From Antedon mediterranea (lineage: Eukaryota > Echinodermata > Crinoidea > Comatulida > Antedonidae): 64,000 nt of DNA. A program made the translations under genes and the position numbers. Location of the stretch: contig NC_092672.1 of assembly GCF_964355755.1 (NCBI RefSeq), positions 14,070,501 through 14,134,500 on the forward strand, given 5' to 3'. Positions 43,101 through 52,672 of the stretch are shown one piece after another; the stretch's first letter is position 1; every line of letters starts with the position of its first letter. Below the pieces are notes generated by a model. It made no database searches. It was not told the DNA's origin and saw only the letters and a list, made by a program, of their open reading frames with translations.

Positions 43101-44413
43101 ACATCAACAACCGACCCCAAAGGTATCTGCAGAGATTATTATTAGTATTATATTCTAATATCTTGAAAGAGATAACTATATACAAATGCAATATAAATAA
43201 CGTTTAAGAAAATATTATATTAATACGAATGAATGACAAATGCTGATGCTTTGAATATTATGGTCTGTATTATTACATTAATTAAATACATTATAGGCCT
43301 ATCCAATATTTAAAGTATAGGCCTTATGGGGCTTTAAATAATGCATGACCTCTGTTAAGCGGACGTGAAGTATAAACAAAATCAGTACGGTAAGTTGCAA
43401 TTTATGATTGCACAAATTAATATTACAGTAGGCCTATAGGCTTATATAAAAAACAACAATTTAAATTAATCGATTACATAGGCCTATATAATTCATTTTT
43501 TTAAAACCTAAACATTTAGTAGCATATAATAAGCAGAACTTATTGCAAATCGTTATTCGGGTAGACTCAAAATGTGCTCGACCCGGGTTGTATACGACAA
43601 TTAGTAGGCCTACACAAATGGCGCGCCTCCCGCTACTAGGGCCGGAGCATCTCTTTAAGTTTGCTTTATGATGTAGTCCGAACTGAAAAGTGGTATGGAG
43701 GTCATTAAGTGAAAGTATAAAGTCCGTTTAGGCAATAACCATCAATCAACACAGATGACTATCTAGTAGTTTATTCGACCAGCATAAACAGTTCTACACA
43801 ATTAACATATATAAATGAATATTCCGGGTAGGGCCGGCTCCGGCTAATGTAAAGTACCTTGCTGTAAAACATACAGAGCCAGTTACCACTGTTTCTGAAA
43901 ATTTAATAATACTCCACACTGGCTGACAGAAAAAACAAGCAATAACCTCAAAAACAAAGGCTCTAACAAAAAGTTTTCATTATTTATTATGTTATAATAA
44001 TTATGACCTCATATTATTAAATATTAACGTAATAATATTGAAAAGTTCTTTTGTGGGTTTCTGTTTTCGGAATTTCTCGAAAACAGACCCCATACAAATA
44101 ATGAGGTCTCGGGTCTCTGTTTGTCTGTTTTGAAACACCCGGTTTGTTTTACAAAAAGGGAAAAAATCGTAATGAGCCTACTACCATATTTCCATTGCTA
44201 GTCTTGCCTCGCCCCGGCAGCCGGTTTGATTAATCGCTAAAATATAGAAATATATTAGCATGAATAATGGCGAATCGTAGATTCTTGAGTTGTAGTACTT
44301 ACCGGTGTCTTTTCTTGTAAAAAAGAACATATTCGGTCAATTAGTGTGTCTGGGTAAGTTGGTCGATATGTTTGGTAAAGTTCAGCGTGCGTTGGATCTT
44401 CGAAATATTTCAT
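40165..44413 (-). CDS. Class I SAM-dependent methyltransferase (DDB_G0268948-like)
   Basis: Exons in transcription order: 44413-44303, 43126-42975, 42766-42553, 41033-40936, 40579-40445, 40267-40165. All are GT-AG with matching phases, 270 aa, TAA at 40167-40165. It starts MKYFEDPTHAELYQTYRP, a typical opening of this family. SAM motif I is VVDVGCGSGQFT (43-54). The acidic end of strand 2 is VIGVDIS (Asp68). Further motifs are CATAAHYLD and VLKPNGCVAIVCY (post-motif III). The C-terminal half has FENIER, IGFLKSTALYQLF and TMHFPVFLILARK, as in the small cytosolic methyltransferases annotated in animals as putative methyltransferase DDB_G0268948-like, related to trans-aconitate methyltransferases. 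It should transfer a methyl group from SAM to a small acid or similar substrate; the substrate is unknown. Intron 3 (41034-42552) holds a strong hairpin. Confidence 0.93.
42391..42457. repeat. 67-nt hairpin, 28-bp arms and 11-nt loop
   Basis: Arms 42391-42418 and 42430-42457 pair with three mismatches. The inner 13 bases (AATCTCTTCTCTGC region) pair perfectly. It sits in intron 3 of the methyltransferase. It could be a miRNA-like precursor or a short MITE; the sequence cannot decide. Confidence 0.6.
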
Positions 44414-45119
44414 TTTGCAGGATGATCTCTATTGACAGAGTACCAATATTACATCTAAACCTTGAGGTTTATATATGCATGCATCACTGATTTTTAGATC
44501 AGGTTTTTCATATGGACACGGTGTAAATTATATAGGTTACTATATTGTCTATAGTTAATATATTAGAATCCCTATTGCCTCTGCTATAATAGACTGTTGG
44601 AAAACCATTTCAAATGCATTGATAAATAAATATCAATGAAACATTAGATCAAACTCAATCTTCCTAATGATAAGGAATTGGCCCCCGAGGTTCCCTTGGA
44701 ATAGTGTCAACTACCTTGGAGTAGTGCAGGCCCTACCCCCATTGTACCTTTAAATCCCGATCCACAAAGGTAGTTCTAAAATGGATGTATGAAAATCATA
44801 CAGACCTCAATTGCATTTAAAATATTAGAAATCAAAGTCCTTCAAAACATAGGCCTACTGGATTGCCAATAAAGCATTATATAAAAGAAACTACAATTTT
44901 AAATGAATGTCAATCAGAATTTAGAGAAGGACGTTTCACATAACCTTTTTGAATTCACATCATAAAAAGACTGCGCAAGGTAAATTCATTGGTATGCATA
45001 TGCCATGGGTATGGATCAGCCTTTCGATTGTGTTCAATCATTTGGACTTGGAGATCGATTTTGCTACAAAATGTAACTTTCTATTGTTTTTGAAGATATT
45101 AAGTTTAAGAAAATAATTT

Positions 45120-47285
45120 GTTCAATCAATCAATCAATCAATCAATAATTTTTATTTCTCAAATAAAAACAAAAAACAGTTAACATTTTCTAAAAATAAT
45201 AGATAATAAATGAGAGAAAGGGGTACCCCACAGGAAGCTTAAGCTTTAAAATGTGGGGTCCTGGCAACATAATTAAAAATAAGGTAAGGTAAGAAATATA
45301 TATAATATATGATAATGAACATAAAAAGACATTTAACTTAACAAATGCAGTTATTATTTGACTTAAGACAGATATATGATCAACTTAAATAATAATAGTA
45401 GAAACAAGGTATTCATTTAGTTTGAACTTAAATGAAGATATAAAATTAATAATTTTAATTTCATCTGGTAAAGAATTCCATATTTTTGGTCCTTGAAAAG
45501 TTATATCATGCTTGCCAACCTCCGTATTAAAACAATCATAAGCATAATCAAATTTATTTCTGGTATTATAATTATGAACTGAACTAAAAGTTTGAAAATA
45601 AGTATCAAAAATTCTGGGCAGTTGATTATGTTTGAATTTAAACATAAATAAAGCAACATTTTTTGTAAGTAAGTCGTAAATATTAAGTGTATTAGATAAG
45701 ACAAAAAGAGGAGCAGAATGGTGGAGGTAATGAACATTATAAACTGATCTTAAAGCTCTTTTTTGCAAAATATAAATACGGTTTAAATTAATTTTTGAAG
45801 TAAAACCCCAAACGGTTATACCATAAATTAAATGTGACAAAAAGAGTGATTTATAAATTAATAGTAAAACGGAGGAAGGCAAGGCATGTTTGAGTTTATT
45901 GAGGACACCGACCACTCTTGATAGTTTTAATGAAATTGTATTAATATGAGAAATAAAAGATACGTATTCGTCAATAAAAATGCCAAGAAATGTTGTTGCT
46001 TTAGTTCTTTCAATTTCGCTGATGCCGTAATATAATTTAGGAATGTTGGGGGGGGGGGGGATTAGTTTATTAACTGAACGAAAAATAATAAATTTGGTTT
46101 TTTTAATATTTAACGATAGCTTATTTGATTTTAACCAGTTTGCAATTTTAGTAAGTTCTTGATTCATTAAAATAATAGCTTGGTAGATGTCCTTATGATT
46201 AATAAATAAACTTGTATCATCTGCAAACATAACAATTTCAGCACAATCACTAATATAATTTAAATCATTAATAAATAACAGAAATAAAAGCGGACCAAGG
46301 ATAGATCCCTGTGGAACACCACACGAAACTGGCCGTAGCTCAGAGACAATATCATTGATTGATATATATTGATGTCTGTTACTTAAATAATTTTCAAACC
46401 ACTTAAGTGGTATACCTCTTATACCATAGAAACGTAACTTATTAATTAAAATATCATGAGAAATACAATCAAAAGCCTTTGACAGGTCAATAAAAACTCC
46501 TAAAGTAAATTGTTTATTATCAATAGCAGACAAAATATTATGGATTGAATGATGGATGGCATGTATTGTAGAATGTTGGGAACGAAAACCAAACTGAGAA
46601 TTGCTGAGGATGTTAAACTTTGTAAGAAATGAAATAGTTTGATCATAAACTATTCTTTCAAGTAGTTTAGAAATAGTTGGCAAGATGGAGATGGGCCTAT
46701 AGTTATTGATATTTGAGACCTCACCACCTTTATGGATGGGTACAACTTTAGCAATTTTCATTGCATTTGGAACCACACCCTTTACTAAAGACATGTTCAT
46801 TATGAATGTTAGTGGTATAGCTAATGCCAATGGACATATCTTTAGTATATATGGACCAATGTTATCAAAACCAGCAGCTGTTGATTTTAAATTATTTATG
46901 TATGTTACTAATTCTTGTTCACATACAGGTTTGAAAAATAATGATGAAGGAAAATTACCCTGAAGGAAATCATTGTAAGGTTGAACATTGCCATTGAATG
47001 GAGTATTCGAAAAAGAATTTGCAATATTTGAGAAAAATGAATTAAAAGCTTCGGCTTTTTCTTTGTCATTCACATTGACCATTTATTAGTTTAGCTGGGA
47101 ATGAATTTTTCCTTTTTCTACCCATTACATTATTAATTTCGCGCCATGTACTTTTCATATCACCTTCACATTTACCAAATACATTGTTATAGTGCTCTTG
47201 AATTGAATGCGTGCGTTTCTGATATTCGAATCTGTCTTTTAGAGTTCTTTGAGGAATAGTCTTGGTCTTCTGCTTCCATCATGTA
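45120..47285 (-). mobile_element. 5'-truncated non-LTR retrotransposon (LINE, Jockey/CR1 group)
   Basis: On the minus strand the order is a decayed piece (about 47285-47090), the reverse-transcriptase ORF, a 3' UTR with a GGGGTCC/GGGGTACC stem around AAGCTTAAGCTT, and an (ATTG)n tail at 45120-45148. The short-repeat tail fits CR1/Jockey-type LINEs. In the upstream piece the frame with GKCEGDMKSTWREINN runs into a TAA and a frame change before the RT ORF. No endonuclease domain is present, the usual result of incomplete reverse transcription. Confidence 0.85.
45385..47082 (-). CDS. LINE reverse transcriptase ORF (565 codons, no stops)
   Basis: RT motifs in order: NNYRPISILP (about 126-135), GVFIDLSKAFD (195-205, catalytic Asp199), GVPQGSILGPLLF (255-267), FADDT (286-290, catalytic Asp pair) and SNKLSLNIKKTK. 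The C-terminal part has LIYGITVWG and ends YLVSTIII. The first methionine is probably not the original start, because homologous sequence continues upstream in another frame. The long intact frame suggests a fairly recent insertion, though the missing 5' half makes it inactive. Confidence 0.9.
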   Translation of the reverse strand: MVNVNDKEKAEAFNSFFSNIANSFSNTPFNGNVQPYNDFLQGNFPSSLFFKPVCEQELVTYINNLKSTAAGFDNIGPYILKICPLALAIPLTFIMNMSLVKGVVPNAMKIAKVVPIHKGGEVSNINNYRPISILPTISKLLERIVYDQTISFLTKFNILSNSQFGFRSQHSTIHAIHHSIHNILSAIDNKQFTLGVFIDLSKAFDCISHDILINKLRFYGIRGIPLKWFENYLSNRHQYISINDIVSELRPVSCGVPQGSILGPLLFLLFINDLNYISDCAEIVMFADDTSLFINHKDIYQAIILMNQELTKIANWLKSNKLSLNIKKTKFIIFRSVNKLIPPPPNIPKLYYGISEIERTKATTFLGIFIDEYVSFISHINTISLKLSRVVGVLNKLKHALPSSVLLLIYKSLFLSHLIYGITVWGFTSKINLNRIYILQKRALRSVYNVHYLHHSAPLFVLSNTLNIYDLLTKNVALFMFKFKHNQLPRIFDTYFQTFSSVHNYNTRNKFDYAYDCFNTEVGKHDITFQGPKIWNSLPDEIKIINFISSFKFKLNEYLVSTIII

Positions 47286-47589
47286 GGCCTACATTAAAGA
47301 TTTCTTGTACTATAGGCCTACTCTAACTGCAACATTACTTATTGATCTCTAACCGTGACCCTAAGATCGTTGAGGAAAGGCTGGGGCCAGCCTTGAGAAC
47401 TGTACGTATAAATGGTTAAAGGATAACTCGTTAACATTTAACAATTAATTTGTTTTTTGTTCAATGCTTAAATACTTTCTTTTATTCTTTTTGCAGATGA
47501 TGATTTTTTTCTCATCATCAGAACGTCCAAAAAATATTGAATTACAAACTGTTATGGAATATACTTAGCTATGTCAATCGACTATCGGT

Positions 47590-48360
47590 TTGATAATAAT
47601 AATAATAATAATATAATAATTTATTTAGAAGCTACACTTTTGAAACAGTGGCACACTTCTTGAATGAAGGTGCGTCCAGAGTAAGTAAAATAAAGTTAGA
47701 GAAAAAAAAGGATTTAACAATAGGCCAGATTACAGTACAAGGAAACTTGAAATAAATTATGTACAAGATTAAAAGTAATACAGGATTTAAAAAGCAAAGA
47801 ACTAATCATTTTCATTGTTGATTTCCCTTCTCTTTTTCCATGCCAGTTTGGTGAAACCTTTACAAAATCTATTGAATGCAATTTCAATATTTATAGGAAG
47901 ATCAAGTACAGGTGAACCAAGAACATACATACATTTTTGGTCTATTGTTCCATTATTAAATTGGTTCAAAACGTCAATTGCATTTGATAGATTTTCTCGA
48001 GTATTGCCAATTCCTCCAGTCTAATATTCTGGAGCGCAGGACATGAAAAAAGAAATGTCTAAGATCTTCAGTGGATTTAGAGTTACATAGGGTACAGACC
48101 GTCATTATTGCTTTTATCTGACCAGCTTGTATTAGATCGCAATTTCAATTTTATGCTTGCGCTCAAAAGTAAATATTTTTCTAGGCAGGGGGTTTCTTTA
48201 ATAATTTGATAGTCTAAAAGAGAAGATTTTAATGCAAGATCACTCCTCCAATCAATACAAGCACGTTCTTTAATCTTAGACAACATAAAGCTGGTCAGAT
48301 CTATGGGGTTATCCATCGTGTTATATATCTCTTCAAACAAATTATCTCCATATTTAGAAA
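47590..48360 (-). pseudogene. Decayed LINE 3' end with zinc-knuckle-like C-terminus
   Basis: The minus-strand frame 48340-48083 reads DLTSFMLSKIKERACIDWRS and KSSLLDYQIIKETPCLEKYL. After a frameshift near 48095 it continues CTLCNSKSTEDLRHFFF, the CxxC...H pattern at the end of many LINE ORF2 proteins, then a frame reading LSNAIDVLNQFNNGTIDQKC. It ends in an (AAT)n run at about 47592-47625. The 3' sequence with AACAGTGGCACA matches 49320-49380, so both are the same LINE family, different from the 45-47 kb element. Confidence 0.65.
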
Positions 48361-49317
48361 CAGTAGTATGTAAACAAGTTAAAAATGTAAAACGAAATCA
48401 TTCTGATTACAATTAAGTTGAAGCAGAGCATTAAGCAAAACCTTTGGCCAACGATGTGATTCCATATGTACAATTCGATTACAATATTTTATGCGCAAGC
48501 TATATATTTTTATACGCAAGATATTTAGCATCAGATTATGTAATCTTCCTTCTTCAATTATTTTAGACGGTACTTAAACTCACTAGAGATGGAAGGTTGG
48601 CATGAAGTACATTATTGAGATAGTCCTGATGTAAAACTGTCGCGAAAATAAATTTAATATAATTATATGCTAATTTTAAAACTCTTGCATTTTAATTCTC
48701 TTGTTCATCCTTTTTAAATATGACATGGCTGAAACCATTGATGTTTAAAGTTCCATTTTGTCGTTGTAAAAAAATACATTATAATAATAATAACAAATAC
48801 TACTGGCCTATATTCTGTATTTATTTGAAAGTCTCTATTTGTAGTGTGAAGTTAAAGATCTATTTTTGCTGTAAAGGTGCGTTAACAGTTATTAAGTTAT
48901 AAAGAAGTTCATCTGTTTATAGAGGACAAAAAGTTTTTGTTGAATATGCTTTTTAATGTTATTAAAGTTATCCACTTTGACCAAATTTTTTGATGGACAA
49001 ACATTTATTTACCTAAAAATCTGTAATTTGAAGCAAACAATAGTCAAATTGGGTTGCCAACCAATGGGTTTTTAGTTGAATTTAACCATTTTATTTTATC
49101 ATTTTATAAGTAAAAACATTATTTGTTTTTTCTACTGAAGTGATAACTTTATTAAAACTACAAAATAACCTAATCAAAGTCTGTTTAATGAATCTTCATT
49201 TTTCATATACATCTTTAAACGTTAAAAATCTTTCAAGTGTAAAATGCTGGTAAAAGAAGTACAATATACTGTACTGTAGTGCTGCCGCTTAATGGCATTC
49301 CTTGTTTTGCTGATGTT

Positions 49318-49380
49318 AATAATTAATAATAATAATTTATTGGAAACTTTACTTTTACAAAACAGTGGCACATTTTTATG
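49318..49380 (-). mobile_element. LINE 3' tail fragment
   Basis: AATAATAATAATTTATTGG followed by ACTTTACTTTTACAAAACAG and TGGCACA is similar to 47600-47655. Only the tail of the element was inserted or survives. Confidence 0.55.
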
Positions 49381-49867
49381 ATAAATAATAACTTAAAATA
49401 AAACAAAATTATTAACTTATAATAAATCAAAATAAATGTAAAAATAATACAATGTAGTGTGCAATACACAACATTAGCCATACAAGAATAAATAAAATAA
49501 TAACTCAAGATGAATCAAAATAAATAAAATGCAGGTATATAAATAAATAAAAATTCATTTCATAGTATGAAATAAACATAACAGTTATTATATCATAGGC
49601 CTAGTGTGGCCAATAAATCATAGTTACAGTATGTCCATTTTTTTTTAATTTCAATTGTGTTGTCAACTAGGCATATCTATTTTTTAGGATAGAAAGCCAA
49701 TGTTCGTGTAAAAAAATACTAGAAACTTATTATTTAAAAACTCCACAAACCAACCAACGTACGCGATAACCAGAAATGGTTTTTGTACGTTACGGAAACA
49801 GATCCCATTCTCAATTGAAACCAAAATAAGAAGCCGGTCGGTCGGTCGGCCGGGACCATAATTATGC

Positions 49868-50254
49868 GTACGTCGTACCAAAGATCTTTGGTCGTACGTT
49901 CTGAATTATAGAGGGCAACAGACAGATTTTAAAACTTATCACAGGAGGACACAGGATCGCCTCTCCTTTTCGCCCCCGTCGTGTGTATCGATTGTGGCCG
50001 GCTTGGGTGGAGAGAAGAAATAAAGCGTCTGATTGGACATTATTAGAATTAGCTCGTTCCCTCATCCAATAGAATGCTTTGTTTTGAAAATTGTTGGCAC
50101 GTTGTATAATTGTAGGGGCAGTTCTTGTTTTGGAAAAGTTTCCTTGGTTGTTGTGGAGAGAACGTATGAACACAACTCAACAGCAGATAAAAAAGGTAGA
50201 GAAGAATTGTTATAAGCTTTATAAATAGGGTGAGGATGATGAATCATTTTAGAA
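49868..50254 (+). promoter_or_regulatory. Possible promoter region with two CCAAT boxes
   Basis: ATTGG (50034) and CCAAT (50066) lie in a stretch richer in CpG than its surroundings. It is followed by ATGAACACAACTCAACAG (50166) and a possible donor AAG|GTAGAG, and then by CTAG block C, the same layout as SHP-2 exon 1 followed by block B. A weak case for a plus-strand gene start, perhaps a non-coding first exon of the gene with an exon at 57812. A short palindrome ACCAAAGATCTTTGGT lies at about 49877. Confidence 0.3.
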
Positions 50255-50676
50255 GGCCTACTAACTAAGCCTACTATCTAGCTTATGTGGGCCTAGCCCT
50301 AGAAAATAGAGGGCCTAGGCTAGGCCTAGCCTAGGCCTAGGCCTAGCCTAGCTAGGCCTCCTAGCTAGGCTAGCCTAGCTAGGAGGCCTACCTAACTTAG
50401 AGGCTAGTAGTAGGCCTAAGGCTTTAGGCTAAGCCTACTAGCCTCTAGGTAGGCTAGGGCCGGCCTAGGCTACCTAGGCCTAGTTAAGTAGGCCTATCCT
50501 AGGCCTGACCTTTAACACTACATACTACAGTAAGGCTTAGGCCTACCTAGCTAGGCTAGCCTAGCTAGCTAGGTAGGCCTAGCCTACATATCGGCCTATA
50601 GGCTATATAAATAGGCTAGCTAGCTAGGGCCTAGCCTATAATCAACCTAGCCTAGGCCTAGCTAGCTTTAGAGTCC
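50255..50676. repeat. CTAG/TAGGCCTA-rich block C
   Basis: Same character as blocks A and B. It is interrupted at 50677 by the LTR retrotransposon and resumes as block D at 54946, so C and D were one block before the insertion. Confidence 0.85.
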
Positions 50677-51340
50677 TGTTGTAAAACGGCCGAGAGTGCG
50701 AAGCTACTACAATTATTACACAAGGCGTACTAGCTTACCTTTTAGGCGGGACTGGTCTCTTGCCCCCTGGTGGCCCAGATGAAGTGCGATACACAGAAGA
50801 GTACGAACAGTCCACTCCGATGTGTGGCTGCTGGTAGTGATAAACACACAGGCCAGCCTAGGAGGACTAAACGTACCGTACCTTAATTCCGTTGCTGTGT
50901 ATGTGTGTGGCTACCCAGTGAGCAATCCCTCAGTACTAGCTAGGCTAGTAGGGTCGAGCTTGACCCCTTGTGGCTCGTACCTCGTAATAGTAGCAATGAG
51001 GCTTAAACTATACTATATAGGCCTATAACCTATTCAATCACAGTGAATACCTGTTGTTCCACCAATATTACCGTAGAACTGGCTTATATACCGCTCAGTC
51101 TAGGCTGGGAAGCTTACACAGGAAACCCTGCTGGCTATAGGCTAGTGTATATCAAACACCAGGGAACGTGCGTAATGGCTGATACTGATACAGCATAGGC
51201 TTAGGCCTAGTCACGATTTACGTCCGTTCCGTCTAATGTCATGCGTTCAAAGAGACCGCTCCGGCACCGGTCAGTAACGCACGTGACCTCGGGTCACACC
51301 TTGGGTCGACCCATTATTATATAAGGGGGTTTTCACTACA
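50677..51340 (-). repeat. 3' LTR (664 bp)
   Basis: Starts TGTTGTAAAACGG and ends TTTTCACTACA as read on the plus strand; ends are TG...CA. It lies next to the polypurine tract, so it is the 3' LTR of the minus-strand element. Confidence 0.93.
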
Positions 51341-51350
51341 CTCCTCCCAA
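51341..51350 (-). other. Polypurine tract
   Basis: On the minus strand TTGGGAGGAG ends exactly at the LTR boundary, where plus-strand DNA synthesis would be primed. Confidence 0.75.
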
Positions 51351-51621
51351 TTTTATAAAGGCTGAGCCCAGTGTTCTGATGTGGTCCAGTGCCACAACAG
51401 CTGTCACTTCGGTTCGATTTACATAGACAGTGGTGTATAAGGCACAATTGGATTGTACTCTGTTGATCATGATGGTTTTTTCAATCTCATCTGCTTTGGT
51501 CCCTGCCTCCACGGTTTGAGTTCGGTTTGTCGCACAATATTCTTTTTATGTATTTCAGCCTTTGAGTCAGAGCCCATAGAAGATGACAGGTTGAGAAGCT
51601 GGGCTGCGTTCCCAACCTGCT
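51351..51621 (-). pseudogene. Remnant between Gag and 3' LTR, possible protease start
   Basis: Short open pieces in several frames. One near the LTR reads VYVNRTEVTAVV, like the first strands of a retropepsin, but the catalytic Asp-Thr/Ser-Gly does not follow. An internal deletion removing the rest of pol would explain this. Not functional as it stands. Confidence 0.4.
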
Positions 51622-51894
51622 CTAGTTTGACGTCTGCTTACCTTGTGACCCAAATCGACAAACCTGTTGACCGGGTTCCTGGCCCTCAACGCACACTCGG
51701 GGTGGCAATGCTGGGTCCTGTCTAACCGGTGTTGGTGTTGCCTTGGGTTGTCGTTGTAGTGTAGTTAGCAGAATATCAAATTTGGTTGTCAACTGGTTGA
51801 TTTGGTTCGACAACTCACTTACTCGGCGAGTGCCCCTGTTATCCTGTTGAACTATTTTAGACTCGACGGCTCCATCAGTGGGATCTGGGTTTGG
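51622..51894 (-). CDS. Open frame downstream of the Gag UAG (possible readthrough extension)
   Basis: Ninety codons directly continuing the Gag frame after TAG 51897-51895, starting with Pro-Asn-Pro-Asp-Pro and ending at a TAG at 51624-51622. It includes a heptad-like helix (ELSNQINQLTTKFDILLTTL) and one VCRFGSQGKQ segment near its end that may be a lost zinc knuckle. It could be translated by suppression of UAG, or the UAG may be a nonsense mutation. Confidence 0.4.
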   Translation of the reverse strand, partial: PNPDPTDGAVESKIVQQDNRGTRRVSELSNQINQLTTKFDILLTTLQRQPKATPTPVRQDPALPPRVCVEGQEPGQQVCRFGSQGKQTSN

Positions 51895-52668
51895 CTATGA
51901 AGGTAACCGGTGATCCTTGGGATCAGGCTTCTTCGTTAGCCTAGGAACGGTAGGGTTCCGCTGGCTCGCCGGGCGAGTCCGACCCTTGCTAGGTTTACTT
52001 ACCTTCCGAACCTCTACCTCTGCCCCACCATCAAAAAATTCCCCTCTATACCTGGATGAGGTTGGGTGTTCCAGATGTTTAGGCATGGGGGTAAACCGGA
52101 CATGCGGCTTCACTGGCTCCTGTTGTCTCCTCGTCCGAAGGCAGAGTTCTCTCAGCCCAGTGTACTTCTCGTAAGCTGCCATTGCTTCAGTCAGGGTGGT
52201 ATAGTTCTGTTGAAGTATATACTGCCCAGCGTCAGCGTCAAGACAACCCACACAGAATTTCACAACCGCCCTCTGACAGATCCAACCTTGCGGGAGATCG
52301 CTAAAGGCTTTTCTAGTCAGTGTGAGAACTCTGTCGCCCCAATCTTCTATAGATTCTCCTTCATGCTGTACAGCAGCTTCGAATTTCACTTCCAAGACCT
52401 CAGGTAACTCTTCGGCCTTAAAGCGTTCGTCAAAAGCTTGTACGATGTGTCTGAAAGAGATATCTACATTCATGTCAGTTAAATTAATAAAATACTCAGC
52501 AGCTATGCCGGTAACGCACCAACTGAAAGCATTGCGCATTCCCCTATTGCTGAGGTCATGCTTGTCAGCGTAATTGAGGAAGCGTTCCTTAAAGAGAACC
52601 CAATTATCCTTGCCATTAAATACTAGACTTTTGGGAATATCCTTGGGCCTGAAATGCTTCTGCCGCCT
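51895..52668 (-). CDS. gag: Retrotransposon Gag (capsid) ORF
   Basis: About 257 codons from the frame entry at 52668. It contains KSLVFNGKDNWVLFKERF, the start of a Ty3-type capsid core, then helices with AFSWCVTGIAAEYF, FRHIVQAFDERFKAEELP, ESIEDWGDRVLTLTRKAF and KFCVGCLDADAGQYI, the usual pattern of the retrotransposon gag family. The C-terminus is basic (KVSKPSKGRTRPASQR), probably for RNA binding in place of zinc knuckles. The first internal ATG (52539) lies after conserved capsid sequence, so translation more likely enters by frameshift from the HhH ORF. It would form the particle that packages element RNA, if supplied with pol in trans. Confidence 0.8.
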   Translation of the reverse strand, partial: RRQKHFRPKDIPKSLVFNGKDNWVLFKERFLNYADKHDLSNRGMRNAFSWCVTGIAAEYFINLTDMNVDISFRHIVQAFDERFKAEELPEVLEVKFEAAVQHEGESIEDWGDRVLTLTRKAFSDLPQGWICQRAVVKFCVGCLDADAGQYILQQNYTTLTEAMAAYEKYTGLRELCLRTRRQQEPVKPHVRFTPMPKHLEHPTSSRYRGEFFDGGAEVEVRKVSKPSKGRTRPASQRNPTVPRLTKKPDPKDHRLPS

Positions 52669-52672
52669 AAAG
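52666..52672 (-). promoter_or_regulatory. Candidate +1 frameshift site CTT-TAG-G
   Basis: The HhH ORF ends ACC CTT TAG G. A forward slip of one base lets CTT re-pair on TTT and continues in the Gag frame at AGG (52668-52666). The Gag frame has a TGA shortly upstream, so the overlap window is only about 25 nt. The same P-site logic is used at CUU-UGA in bacterial RF2 mRNA and, with a sense codon, at CUU-AGG in yeast Ty1. Recoding here is inferred. Confidence 0.5.

Noticed and set aside
47815-48024. Plus-strand 69-codon frame
   Set aside because: Antisense of the decayed LINE, whose minus-strand frames have recognisable LINE residues.
51301-51340. TATA-like TTATATAAT as LTR promoter
   Set aside because: It lies about 20 bp from the start of the LTR in transcription orientation, leaving almost no U3, so a promoter role is doubtful.
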